Shown: positions 21,346 through 32,820, counted from the stretch's first letter. The stretch: DNA of 64,000 nt from Argyresthia goedartella (GCA_949825045.1 OX463827.1:518501-582500); one strand, 5' to 3'. Notes: a model not told the origin generated them from the letters alone. Numbers and translations: made by a program.

Positions 21346-23764
21346 TTTTACTTTCGTTTAACACTATGCAATGCAACGTTATTGAAAAATCAAAATGCAT
21401 GTTTTTTCCAGAGGGAAAGTAAGTATGTCCATGTATGAACATGGATGCTGTAAGGCAACGGTAGTATTTTATTTATTTAGGTTTATTTACAACTTATTAC
21501 TTAAATACAGTTATTGTTTTGTTATTACTAAGCGAAGTAAAATCTGTCTTCGGTCAAGATAATGAATAACAATACCAACGCCTGCTACGCCGTAACAGCT
21601 CCGTAATTTCGTAGCAGTTTGTCGACACAGGAGATATTAACATAATGATTAAATGTCACCGTAAGATTGTTAAAACCTATAGTTAATAATCTAACGTTTT
21701 CTCTCTCGTTAGTTTACAAACTATCGATAAATTGTAAACTGTACCATACTCTTTACGATATGACGCGTTAGTTTATAATAAATCCATTAAAATGTGAACT
21801 GGTATTTTTAGCGTTGTGGCGTAGTATTTGTCTTCTATTTACTCCACAATGATAATGGATAGGTATCGTAAATAAAACATACATTAGTATTACCCCTCCC
21901 TGAGTCCCCTCACCGCCACTTTCCTCCCACACCCGCCGAGCCGGAATGTCAACGGGATCCCATTGGGAATTTACAAAGACCTATTTGCAAACCTTTGGAT
22001 TTCAAATACCCTACAGACGGTATAAACTTACGACATCAATGACGTAACGAAGGAAATTCAAAGATTTAATTAATAAAGTATGAAGGAAGTCAATTAATAT
22101 TTCCGGTGATTTAATATAATCTTAGTCATGAGGACCTACCTCATGAATAATATTAAGGCAGACGGTACATTTGAATTACTGAAAATTTGGACGCTGTTTT
22201 GCTGAATTGTAGGTCTTACGCGTAGCTCAGCAACAGATTCTACAATGTTTTTTTCTTGTGGCATATAGTCTAGCCTACATTTAAATAGCACCATTGTTAC
22301 TTATCTGTTGGATGTCCGCCTAAGCTCTTGAGTCTCATAAAGTCATTCCACGAGGACATGAAAGGCGCTGTTCGACGGCGACACATCTGCTTCGTTTGAG
22401 GTCCGCAGAGGTTGAGATGGACAAGACATTCACGCTATTGTTTTTTAATAACCAAAGTTCCATTTTGAGAGACACTCCGACATCTGCCAATATTAAGCGT
22501 GGGACAGGAAACATTATAATTTAAAGAACAGCATTCTTTCTTGGTAAAGACTATTATTCAATCTCTGTCCAGACGACACTTTGGCAACCATAAAATTTAT
22601 CTTTAAAACAACATAAATTGCGTTGTAAAACGATATCCTTGACGTAAATTACTGCTGCCATGAACTTGAGAAATTAGACTTCCTGTATGACATTGTACTG
22701 GCATTGGACAAACATTTTTTGTTTTGTTGTTTTAGTGCTGAACTATCGCTTGTATAGGGAGGGATAGTTGAGATGACATACGCAACGGGTGGCTTGACAA
22801 GGAAATATCGCATGCACTTCTCGAAGTTTCGGTGTAAAACCACGTAGGGTTGTCAATTATGCTATGCGCAAATTTAACATGTTGACTTTGCTAAGTGGAG
22901 TGAATGGAGTCGTAATTGGTTGGTTGGCAATCTTATTCCGTAGAAAGTAAAATTCGTTACGTACGACAATCTAGTAAATATTTAATCTGACATTGCTGTA
23001 CTTTAATAATCAGCTGAGAGAACACACTCTATAAAGAACCAATGGGAATGACTCTGGTTAGTAAAGGGTAAATACTTATGAAATACAATAATCGTACTTG
23101 CGTACGGTATATACACTTAACCATTTCACTGGCATATTTTTATTAATGCATCGCGATTTTGAATCTTAAAATGAAGTGTAATTTTCCAAATAGCGTACCA
23201 TCCGACAACCAACCAATTTATCGATCACTTTAAGACATAGGCATAATCAGTGACAGCCCTGGAACATACGATGACGGGGTTGTAGTCATAAATTAAGTAA
23301 TGTACTGGCCGCTTTCTTTTTTATCTGTTGAAGGAGCGAGGACCAACGAGGAGAGGGGAGGGTTGCTGGCTGTGCGGGGAAGTAACCCTGGACTTGTGGA
23401 AGAGCATTCGGGATCTATCAGCCGATCGATCACGTACCTACATCATCGTTAGAGTTAAAGTAGAATTACGCATTTTCATATTTTTGAGATAATATTATAA
23501 AATTATCCATACCTCTCAACTAGAAATATGTGTAAAAGTAAAGTGCAATAATAGTGATAAGTTCCTGAACTCAGCTACATTCGGTAATGTACCTTTATTG
23601 ATTTTATTGATTGATAAATTATTTATTTTCACTACTTAGCGGTGAGCTAAGCTACTATTGAACAAGAAGGTGACGTGTGAAGTTACCTGAACCATAGACC
23701 ATTTCGATGTGGCCTAGCCTCATGAAATAGCCAAAACTAATTAACTAATGTTTAATGCACTGAT
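21346..23764. other. Long non-coding stretch
   Basis: No gene supported. The segment 21655-21810 is described separately as a dispersed repeat. Short frames (for example 22649-22843, minus) have no recognisable features. Confidence 0.4.
21655..21810 (+). repeat. Dispersed GTTAGTTTACAAACTA repeat (copy 1)
   Basis: The motifs GATTGTTAAAACC, CTCTCGTTAGTTTACAAACTATCGATA, GTAAACTGTACC, ATATGACGCGTTAG and GTGAACTGGT occur in this order here. Diverged forms occur in the same order at 45600-45735. The sequence is rich in short palindromes of the GTTAGTTNNCAAACTAAC type. It is probably a short non-autonomous element family. Confidence 0.5.
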
Positions 23765-23998
23765 GTATGTAATAAATATTATGTAAGATGGTCTTCCCTT
23801 AGTAAGCCAAACAAGGCTTGAGTTATGTGTACTAGACGACGACATATTAATAGAGATAAATACTAATATAATATATCCAAGGCTAAGAAGCAAATATTCA
23901 TCTTCATTTACAAATATTTGGTCTTACCGAGATTCGAACCCGGGACTATTAGTTTTGTAGAGAGGGTCACTACCCGTTAGGCTAACCGGTCGTCAATT
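23765..23998 (-). mobile_element. tRNA-derived SINE (minus)
   Basis: On minus the head reads CGGTTAGCCTAACGGGTAG (box A-like), then CCCGGGTTCGAATCTCGG containing box B (23931-23945), then CAAATATTTG, and ends with ATAATATTTATTACAT near 23770. The order matches the SINE at 21095-21345, but sequence divergence is considerable. Pol III promoter elements are recognisable, yet no complete cloverleaf folds. Confidence 0.65.
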
Positions 23999-24144
23999 GT
24001 GTTTAATTGTAAATGTTGAATGGGGTGTTTGTAGCAGCCCATTAATGTCCTCACCGAGGGGTACAGGCCTTTACCCGGATAAGAGTAAGATTAAGCCATA
24101 CTCTAACACGCTGGTTTAGTGCGCGTTAGTGGAGGGGTTTTACG

Positions 24145-24285
24145 ACCACTACAACATATTGTTTAAAGTTTCATCCGAAACTATGTACGTCCGATAATGT
24201 TCTTAACATAAATTAATTATCTCATTGGTACACGGTCAGGATTCGAACCTGCATCTTGTCGTGTAGCGACAAGAACCTAACCAGA
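24145..24285 (-). mobile_element. Possible second SINE type (tRNA-like box B)
   Basis: Minus-strand TGCAGGTTCGAATCCTGACC (24236-24255) is a near-perfect box B, followed by GTGTACCAATGAG, an arrangement I associate with another lepidopteran SINE head. The CTTGTCGTGTAGCGACAAG hairpin lies next to it at 24256-24274. No clear box A was found, so this is tentative. Confidence 0.4.
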
Positions 24286-24464
24286 ACCTAACAAGAAACA
24301 ATAACCAGGATAAAATTTAGAAATGATAGTTTATTATGCGTATTTACAGTGAGTATTTATATAAAAATGAAAGGCAGATGAGGATGAATGAGGTGAGACA
24401 GGCTTTTTTAAAAAATACAGGTATCCAGATAAAAAAGGAAGCGGAGGACACGGAGAGTAGGAGC

Positions 24465-24735
24465 AGAAGAAGCAGCAGACGTCTGGCGAACCGGTCAGTG
24501 GAGGCAGGCAACACGGTAAGTAGCTGCAGTAGGCAGGAGGCGTAGCAGCCTTACTCCCGTGGAGGCAGTAGGCAGGTGAAGTACCAGCCGTCTGGCGAGC
24601 CGGTCAGTGGAGGCAGGCAACACGGTAGGCAACAGTAGGCAGGAGGCGTAGCAACCGCCTGGCGAGCCGTTCAGTCGAGGCAGACCACACAATAAGTAGG
24701 CAGCAGTAGGCAGGAGGCGTAGCAGCAGAGGCTCG
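24465..24735 (+). repeat. GC-rich imperfect minisatellite, about three units
   Basis: The segment CGTCTGGCGARCCGGTCAGT, GGAGGCAGGCAACACGGTA, then GCAGTAGGCAGGAGGCGTAGC recurs at about 24479, 24588 and 24657 with unit lengths of 70-110 bp. Both strands are open for 70-100 codons across it, a by-product of the composition. It contrasts sharply with the AT-rich surroundings. Confidence 0.65.
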
Positions 24736-26889
24736 CAGGATCCCGGGGCAGTGCGGCCCCGGGATAAGGCCTTTAAGTGATGCTTCTTGTTCAAAAGCTG
24801 AAGTGAGACTATCGAATTTCAGAAATGTTCCGCTCTTATACCCTTTTTGGAGAGTTCTAAAAAATATTTAAATTAAAAGCAATTTTTGTGAATGTCCAAG
24901 AGGGAAAAAGTATTTTTGTGAAAGTATTGAAGTAAACATATCCGACCGCTAACGAGTTTGAATGGACATTGCCATGACAACCAGATAAACAACGACATAG
25001 CAATATGTCAGATTTTGGTTTCAGGCTCGTAATAGAGAAAACAACAGGATATACTAGCCAAAATTACATAACAGCGATAGATAAAAAGGTAGCGCACCAG
25101 CGCGCACGAAGCCCGAGATTGCAGAGTTTCGGAGAAAGCCAAATACAAGGTCACCAAAGGTAGACCCCTCCGACATCGATTTAACAGTGCTGATAGTATG
25201 AAAATACGAAGTGAAAATGATTTTTTATTGTGTTCTTATGGTTTAAAACGTTACAGGGTCCTATGAAAATAAAGGTGATACAAAATATCCAGCTGTACAG
25301 CTCAGCAAGTATCCAGCTGAACAGACTGGAAAATGGCATGTAAGTAGCATAACACTACAATCTCCTGTGTGAGAAACAAGCGTGAAACCCATTATAACAT
25401 ACAGCTCAATGGGGTAGTTCACTGTAATAATTAATATCCAGTGGCGATGATACTATTTTGCGTGTCGCATTACCTGGTAACGTTATAACTTGTACCAATC
25501 GTAAATTCAGGCAGAGTTATCCTCATGTCAGTAGTTGAGTATCTAAATTAAACAAAGACATTGAGTAATTTAAAGTGTAATATAGTGAGTGCAATCAATA
25601 GTAATCACATCAGGTTAAAAGTTGAGGAATAAACTCATTTTTACGTAAGGTGGGCATGCAAAATGGAGTATTGAATAACTGGCTCAAAGTGGACACCATG
25701 GGGCCTCTGCCGCCTAGTATGGGGAAAGACGTGACGCTATGTATGTATGGATCTAAGGACGCAAATTATGGCTATATTATTTACGTGAATTCGTTATGAA
25801 CAGAGAGAGAAATTGTCATAATTAAGTTGTAATTGTAGCAAGAGAGGAGAATCTCATTTCATTATAATGTTAGAGTAAGTTTATATAAATGAATCAAAAT
25901 GCTGTACATATGGCTCTACTATACAGTAGACAATGGTCTAAGTGGGTTTTTTGTTTGGACATTAAAGTTTTCCCCTTAGGAACTAAATGTCCGGTCGCTT
26001 TTGACAAAGATTCGTCAAAAGCAATCTAAATAATAAACCAGTTTTTCTAATCATTTTAAATTGAAGTAGATCTTAAACTCTTAAATAAACGAAGCAATCT
26101 ACTATGTCTCTGGTTTTATTATGTCTAATATATTTATAAGGTCCATTGTTAAAGTTTTAGGTCAGTGGGGATAGTATTGTCATTCTCCGTATTTCGCATT
26201 TCACGCCGGTATCACAGAAATAAATAATTAACGGGTTTTACTATATAAATGCAATCTCCACTGTTCTTAACTAAGTTCCACTCGATACACGAACCTCCCA
26301 GTTTACACTTGATAGAATTTTCACGAAGGTCAACTTAAAGTCTAGGCCAGCATCAGCATATTAGAAGAGGTGAGCAGAGCTTTACCGCATCTAGAAACAA
26401 GCATAAGTGACGTAGTCACAATACCTTCTTGCTGAGCTAAGGGATTACGATAAACTATGAAGTAGGCCAATTCTACATCTCCGAGTTACGTGGATTCGCC
26501 GTGCCGGTGTGACAGCAGTGAAAGTACAAGAGGGAAAGTATCGTAGAAGTATGCATTTGATAGGTATAATTAGGCACTACCTAGGCCTCATTGGACAGAT
26601 CCTTGCGGTGTTGATGAGATTGAGTGCTTGTTCTAACTACATAATTGGATAAAGATTAGATGATTATAGTGCCAAGTACACTCATTGTTGTTATTTTGTA
26701 TCGATGGTAGAAGTGAACAGAGAAAGAGGACGGTTCACGAGACCCTAGAGGTCAATCCAGTGTATCTCCGTGGCGGGGCGGTAGCGACTTTGGGCACACA
26801 TATATCACGCCATGTCTTTTGCGACGGACCACCGACCTTAGTTTGGCCAAACTAAACACTTGAACTTTGCAATATAAATAAATCCATGG
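24736..26889. other. Non-coding stretch before Tc1 copy 1
   Basis: About 2.1 kb with no coding frame of note, no terminal repeats and no RNA gene that I can support. Confidence 0.4.
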
Positions 26890-26891
26890 TA

Positions 26892-26922
26892 CAGTCTGCA
26901 ACAGAGACATCTGACCCCCCAA
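26892..26922 (+). repeat. Tc1 copy 1, left terminal inverted repeat
   Basis: It begins CAGTCTGCAACAGAGACATC and is matched in inverted form at 29737-29767 with one difference (C/A at the twentieth base). Confidence 0.85.
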
Positions 26923-27091
26923 CTTTTAAAACGTAATTCCATTCAAACTGCTGAGAAGCGCCACCTACCACGATTCTTGGCACCTAAACTTGTTTCTGGA
27001 AAGTGTGCAGCCGCAGATTTTGTATTTCTATTTCAAATTGAAGGAAACCGGCTACATCAATAATAACCAGGAAGAAACAAAAACAATTGCT

Positions 27092-27169
27092 TTACAGAGC
27101 GGGGTTCGAACCATGGCCCTTCGATTTATGAAGCAAGCGCTCGTCCCATTGCACTAACCAACGATCTGT
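27092..27169 (-). other. tRNA-like module in the left subterminal region of Tc1 copy 1
   Basis: On minus, TACAGA at the 5' end pairs with TCTGTA at the 3' end (6 bp). A TCGT/ACGA four-base stem closes the box A-like loop TGGTTAGTGCAATGGG. An anticodon-like arm CTTC/GAAG follows with a seven-base loop, then box B GGTTCGAACCC. The T stem pairs at only two positions, so a functional tRNA is unlikely. Length (78 nt) and order match a tRNA. It is antisense to the transposase and present unchanged in the second copy at 48776-48853. Confidence 0.55.
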
Positions 27170-27376
27170 ATATCATGGCGAAAATTAATATCATATGTTC
27201 TACTTCTATGACGCAGCGCTCTAACTTCATCGTCAACCGCACGCAATGCATTTACAAATAAATTGAAGGTAGGATATCAGAATTATAACCACAGAACAAG
27301 AATACGTTCAGTTCGTGTCACAATATCACATAAGTTACTGCGGATCTTGTGATTTTGAAAGTTTGGACTAGTCATC

Positions 27377-28897
27377 ATGTCTCATTTTTTAACTGATTTT
27401 GTTAAAGCCAAAATAATAGTGTATTGGGAAGACAACCACAGTATTAAAAGTATATCTAGAGAATTAGGTATCGCGGTAAGTAAAAAATAATTATATATTA
27501 TACTAATTTGTAACAATTTTTTGTTTCGTGTAACATAGGTTTAGTGTTAAAATTACTAATATAAGATGCCTATATTCTCTTACAGAGAAACACGGTTCGT
27601 CTTTGGATTCGGAGATACCAAGATAGTGGTGACGTAAAGCGTAACCGCCCCGGCCCGCAAGCAATGACCTACACAGATGCATCAAACCGACATCGTGAAA
27701 TCGTTAATCTCCACACAGAAGACCCATTTAAGACAACACGATCAACTGCCATAGATTATAATATTTCACTGCAAACAGTAAGGAGACATTTACATGCAGG
27801 GGGTATCCATAACTACAAGCCGGCCAAAAAAATTAAATTAACCGAAGCCCATCGCCAAGCAAGAATGAGATTCGCATCTGAATATCTAAACTTTGATTGG
27901 GAGAACGAAATCGTAATTTTTACCGACGAAAAAAGTTTTAAGTCCGATGATGATGGCAGAAAAATATTATGGAGAAGAGCTGGCGAGCGTTATAACCATC
28001 AAAATATTTTGCCTTTGAGAACAAGTGGCAGAATAACTTTAGGTAAGAATATTTATAAACATATATGTTATATGTTGTGTTTATAAACAACATTAACATC
28101 GTACAGACAGGCACATACATTGCTTTTACTTCTGGCCCCACACTTAACCTTTCACGTCCCGTCGTCGTCGCGATATCCGGTCGGCCGAAATTTTCATAGG
28201 ATTGGAACTCTATAAGTCTATGGCGTTAAGTTGAAAATCGCGATGTATTTTTGCTTATATTTTTATAGGACGTATCTTGAGAGGTTAAATAGCCTGTGTC
28301 ATAGAACCAAACACGGCAACATCAGAAACATGCAACTTCTAACACCTTTTGTCTTCGTGCCCAGCCGGGATTCGAAATATTATTATTTTAAATTGTATTA
28401 CGCAGTGTGGATTATTTGTTATTTAACCAAATTATTGTTTTGCAGGCTATTGGGGTTGGATGTCCTCCATGGGCCCAGGGGAGTTGATCGAATTCGGCGG
28501 CCGAATGAACAAAGATAAATACTTGGAAATTTTACAAGATGTGATGATTCCAACAGTGCGCAACGTGTATCCAGAGGGGCAAATATACTTTATACAAGAT
28601 AATTGTTCCGTGCACCGTTCGTGTTTGGTTAGAGAGTGGTTTGCCGCTCGTAATGATATAACTGTCATTGAGTGGCCATCTAAAAGCCCAGATTTGAACT
28701 TAATTGAAAACTTGTGGGGTCAAATGGTTCTTAACTGGGATACGAGTGATGTTAGAACAAAAAGTTATTTAGACCAAGAGGTGATGAGATCTTGGGACCT
28801 TTTCCGCCTTAGTAATATGTGTTCCAACATGGTTACAGGAATGAAGTCCAGGCTTGAACAAGTGCTTCAAAATGAGGGGCACCCTCTCCGATATTAA
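27377..28897 (+). CDS. Tc1-like transposase (three exons), copy 1
   Basis: Exons are 27377-27475, 27586-28042 and 28446-28897, giving 335 residues, the usual Tc1 size. The introns begin GTAAG and end in TTACAG and TTGCAG. ATG 27377 lies in ATCATC context. Residues 1-60 form the helix-turn-helix region (SISRELGIARNTVRLWIRRY). A second DNA-binding helix set follows up to about residue 115. The catalytic triad is D in IFTDEKSF, D in FIQDNCSVH and E in NLIENLWG. By count there are 35 residues between the second D and the E. The reaction is cut-and-paste transposition at TA, in the nucleus. No stop or frameshift interrupts the spliced frame. What remains uncertain is whether the inferred splicing is used. 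Confidence 0.88.
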
Positions 28898-28917
28898 AAA
28901 TAATTTGCTGCCACTAC

Positions 28918-29343
28918 TTATATCGAAGCAATGTTTCAATAAATTGCTATCCAGGTATAGCACTATTCGACCCTATATGCTATTTAAATATCATGCTATG
29001 ATAAAGAAAGTTGAGAGATGTAAATTGTTACTTAGACTTAGTAGCATGTTGATTCTCCCTACGGAAGATTTATCATAGTTTGAGTTTATATCTTTATTTC
29101 GTTTCTTTGTTGAAAAAGTCTTAAATATTGATATCGAAGCAAAGTTTCTATAAATTGCTATCCAGGTAGCACTATTTGACCCTACATGTTATTTAAATAT
29201 CATGCTATGATTATGAAAGTTGAGAGATGTAAATTGTTACAAATATACTTACATAGTAGCATGATAATTCCCTCTACGGAAGATTAATCATAGTTTGAGT
29301 TTAAATGTTTGTCTAAGATACACATTTCTTTGTTGAAAAATTG
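28918..29343 (+). repeat. Tandem duplication of about 210 bp in the Tc1 3' region
   Basis: Segment one (28918-29120) and segment two (29128-29343) share ATATCGAAGCAA, AAATTGCTATCCAGGTA, TATTTAAATATCATGCTATG, GTTGAGAGATGTAAATTGTT and TCATAGTTTGAGTTTA in the same order. They have diverged from each other by substitutions and small indels. The same duplication is in copy 2 (about 46602-47027), so it predates that transposition. Confidence 0.8.
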
Positions 29344-29517
29344 AAATTAAATAAATAACTTTCAAAATTATTTTTATTTTATTTATAATAACAATAAGTT
29401 ATAAAATAAGCTAGGTAAGTTATCTAACAATATAACAACCCATCGTTTCTATGAATCACCATATTATATTCCAAAATTATTACACCAACATTACCAATAT
29501 TTTGCTTAGCAAAAACT

Positions 29518-29589
29518 GAGCCTTTGTGGATTCGAACATGCTACCTCTAACTTATCTTGACATGTAGCTATTTGCGCCACGTAACACTC
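29518..29589 (-). other. tRNA-like module in the right subterminal region of Tc1 copy 1
   Basis: On minus, GAGTGTT at the 5' end can pair with AAGGCTC at the 3' end at six of seven positions, counting one G-T pair. Box A-like TGGCGCAAATAGC is followed at normal distance by box B TGTTCGAATCC. The T loop, five bases and seven-base acceptor have canonical spacing. D, anticodon and T stems pair poorly. The counterpart in copy 2 is 46356-46427. Confidence 0.45.
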
Positions 29590-29736
29590 ATGATTTGTGA
29601 CGAAATAAGCGTATCCTACGCTTCGACCCTGTGGTGCCTGACCTGGTGGTTTATCGAATATCGAATAGATGGCATTGATGGTAATGAAGGTCATGAAGGA
29701 TTTAACCACGAGAGAGGGCGCTTTTGTAGCACTTTT

Positions 29737-29767
29737 ATGGGGGGTCATATGTCTCTGTTGCAGACTG
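29737..29767 (-). repeat. Tc1 copy 1, right terminal inverted repeat
   Basis: It is the inverse of the left end with one mismatch, and is followed by the TA target duplication at 29768-29769. Confidence 0.85.
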
Positions 29768-29769
29768 TA

Positions 29770-30569
29770 CTATGGGGGAAGGTAGCCTAGAGCACCTTGT
29801 AATTATCCACGTCTCTGGACGTGTCGATGTAAACGCTTCGCAGCGAAGGTGGTCCATCGCCCCCCTATAATCTGAATTCAGAGCCTGAAGTCGGGCGTAG
29901 GGTTCCCCCGTGTCAGAGTGAGGCGGTCGCTGACTGGTGAGATATACTCACACGAGTTCCATACACTTTTCCACGCGAACCGATCACTTACTATGGCTAC
30001 CTGAAGTAAATCAAATAGGGTGTTTATTACACTATTTCAGTCACCAACGCTTCTTGGACTTTCAGGAAGGTGTAATCATGGCATCCTGTGCCATGATTAG
30101 TAAGCTCGGGGGAATGGCTTTGTGTTAGTTCTTGATCCATTCGGCCAATATACTGGTAGCAAATACGCGGATTTAAATACTAGAGTCATATATCTCGCAC
30201 ATTCAATGTTTTTCGACACTGCAGGGTTCTGAAGTAATCAAACACATTCGATACACTCCTTAATTTAATAACTAGACGATCTTAGCACGGTGTACCATCA
30301 CAAGGTGTCTGCCAGGGCTGCGTCTTAGTACCTACCCTGTTCGGTAATTCTTCTCGCTGCTTTTGAAAGTTCACTTAACGTAGGGATCGATTCTCGTATC
30401 AGAAAATCACTATGTTCTCGTATCACTATGTTCGCGAAGCTGTGTATAAGAATATGAGGTATCCATTGAGCCGAATAAATTAGAATAGTAGAACCTTTTA
30501 CTTCTATTATTTGGTCATATCTAGCTAACGAAGAATTAGTGAACAAACTCGAACGACTTAAGTCATGGC
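29770..30569. other. Spacer
   Basis: About 800 bp flanking the Tc1 insertion. Moderately GC-rich at 29800-29940, with a CGCTTCGCAGCGAAGGTGG stretch containing a short palindrome (CTTCGCAGCGAAG, 29838-29850). No coding family recognised. Confidence 0.4.
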
Positions 30570-32820
30570 GCAAATATTTTATTTTATTATCTTAGAAAAA
30601 CCAAGGTTTACAATTTTTTTAGTAGGGTTACAACCTATTACACATAAAAACCTCTAATAGGTTCTCACCGATAGAAGTTACATATTAATTAAAACTAGAA
30701 GCACTAAGCAACGCATTATTAACCTCGCTTAAACTATTGATGAATTGGTATTAATTACCGCAATAGAATATCTAACTAAGAATATTATGTGGGCTCAAAT
30801 AACCGCTCGCTCAACATCTGCCTCGCTGATGGTACACAGAAAAGGTCCAGCTCAATCTGCTTGCTAAGTAGGTTATATTTGTTACACGCACGCCATAAAA
30901 ACTATTCTGTCTGTAATTGGTATTCGCTTTCGTTAAATAGATTTTAGGGTTACTCCTGAAATTCCTTTGAGGAACTTTTAACCAGAGCTTAGCTAAAAGT
31001 TGGGGACAGTCTATCTTAGCCGAGGCAATTTTAAGCAGATACGTAATATCAGCTATCTCACGTCTTGGTTAAAGAGGTAAAAGGTGGTATTTCTTACAGA
31101 CATTTAGGTATTTCGAGGAGTTAAAAGTATCCTTTAAACGGTAGCTCAGGAATTTCAAAAAATTATTTTGTATGTTCTTAAGACGAGTAATGTATACCTG
31201 GTAATTCGGGTTCCAGACTTGAGACGCGTACTCCAGGTGACTTCTAACATAAGTGCAATATAATATTTTCAATGTTTTAGCTCTGGAAAATCCCACCGAA
31301 CTACGCATTACAAATCCCAGGGCCCTATAGGCTTTGGCTGCAACAATGTCAACATGACAGTAAAATAGTAGTTTAGTGTCATGCATGACTCCAAGATCTT
31401 TGACGTGAGTTTTCCTTTCAAGTGCATGACCTTTTAGGGTATAATAATATGAAGACTGTACAAAGTCCCTCTTACGGCTAAAAGTTACAGAAAAACATTT
31501 AGATGGATTGAGGTCCAGTTGGTTAAGACAACAATAGTGGTCAAGACGAGACAGACTGGCTGAAGGACGTCGATGTCTTCCTGTGAAGAGATGGCCGAAA
31601 AAACTTTCATCTCATCTGCAAAGCAGAGAAGACTAGATGAGAGAAGAAATGAATTAATTTCGTTCACGAAGATAACAAAAAGTAAAGGTCCAAGCAGTGA
31701 ACCCTGGGGAACACCGCTAGGGATTGATACCCATGTAGTTGCTAATTACCACAGCCTGTGAACGATTACTTATGTACGACGACAACCACCTGAGCAGATC
31801 ACCTCTTATACCTATATTTTGTAGTTTGATTAGAAAGAGCTTATAATTAATTCTGTCAAATGCCTTACAAACGGTATATATAACGTCAACCTGTTTCCCT
31901 TTGTCCATAGTAGCAGTAAGGCTATCGTTTAACAAAACCAAGTCGGATACTATCGAGCGCCCCCTCAAAAAAACATGCTGAAAATCACTAAACGAATTTT
32001 TAAGTGTAGCGTAAATTTGAATGTAAACTATTTTCTCAAATACTTTTGAAATTAAAGAGAGTTTGAAAATGGGTCTTTAATTCAAAATGTCTGATTTTTG
32101 TCCTTTTTTGTGAACTGGGGTGATATAAGCTAATTTCTAGATCTATGGGACAGTACAGACGGATAATGATTTTTTAAAAAGAAGGATAATCGGTAATGAT
32201 ATGGTTTTAGCACAGTTAGTAAGAAAGCGCGCGGGAATATGATCAGGGCCCGCGGATTTAGAAGGATCCAACTTAAGTAGTAATTCGCGCACCACAGTTA
32301 TGTCAATCTCAACAGAAGAAATTTCAGAAGCGGGATCAGGCAAATTTACAGAAGAGGGCAGCAATGTTGGTTGACTGTTTGCAGAAGGTGAGTCAGGATG
32401 TAAGAATGTGGATTTGAAGTAATTTGAAAAGGCTTTACAAGTACTCTCGCCCGAGTTAACAACATCAGATCCATAATGCATTACACTGGGTATGCCATTT
32501 GAGTTGTGCGTTGATTTAATATGAGTCCAAAATGTTTTAGGGCTTTTTTGAATGGAATCTTTTACCGACGAAATATATTTATGGTGACAGAGTGATTCTA
32601 TTTTTATAATTCTCTTACGCAGTATGTTGTGTGATTCTAAATCACATCAATTTTTATAAATTTTATATTTTCGTTCAAACTTTCGTTTCTCTTTTATAGC
32701 TTTAATTAATGACTGGGAATAAATAACATTTGGGAAATAAGCTGTGAGTTAACGTTTTTGATGGAATATGGTTATCGCGGAGGTCATTACAAGTTTTGTA
32801 AAAATACGACTATGTATCAC
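30570..32820 (-). mobile_element. LINE-D, decayed non-LTR retrotransposon
   Basis: On minus it contains the connector and RT of a Jockey-superfamily LINE (32640-31069) and a 3' region ending with AAAATAAAATATT at about 30580-30570. It lacks the endonuclease and ORF1, so it is 5'-truncated near 32820. Its connector blocks match those of LINE-G at the window end, for instance the shared SAGPD-IPA-FL motif, so both belong to one family group. Confidence 0.65.
31069..32640 (-). pseudogene. LINE-D reverse transcriptase (broken, FADE instead of FADD)
   Basis: Minus-strand segments in order: 32481-32143 (KSAGPDHIPARFL, then YITPVHKKGQ), 31968-31717 (RGRSIVSDLVLL, KAFDRINYKL), 31667-31485 (LLCFADEMKVF) and 31386-31069 (LKILYCTYVRSHLEYASQVWNP). 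They lie in different frames with stops between them, including a stop just after position 32143. The FADD catalytic box is FADE here (GAT GAG at about 31610-31605, minus), so the second metal-binding Asp is changed to Glu. The usual QGS-LGPLLF turn is only partly preserved. The element is inactive. Confidence 0.75.

Larger units (their letters stand above)
26892..29767 (+). mobile_element. Tc1-like DNA transposon, copy 1
   Basis: The element is bounded by TA dinucleotides (26890-26891 and 29768-29769). The terminal inverted repeats are CAGTCTGCAACAGAGACAT with a following TGACCCCCC, about 31 bp with one mismatch. Inside are a three-exon transposase (27377-28897), a tandemly duplicated 3' UTR segment (about 28918-29120 and 29128-29343) and two tRNA-like modules on the opposite strand. 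Length 2876 bp equals that of the inverted copy at 46178-49053. The two copies differ at only a few positions by eye, so at least one moved recently. Confidence 0.9.

Noticed and set aside
24336..24794. Coding genes of 69 and 99 codons
   Set aside because: They run through an imperfect GC-rich minisatellite on opposite strands and show no domain.
27092..27169. Functional tRNA gene (minus)
   Set aside because: T stem has only two pairs and the anticodon stem a mismatch, so it is listed as tRNA-like only.
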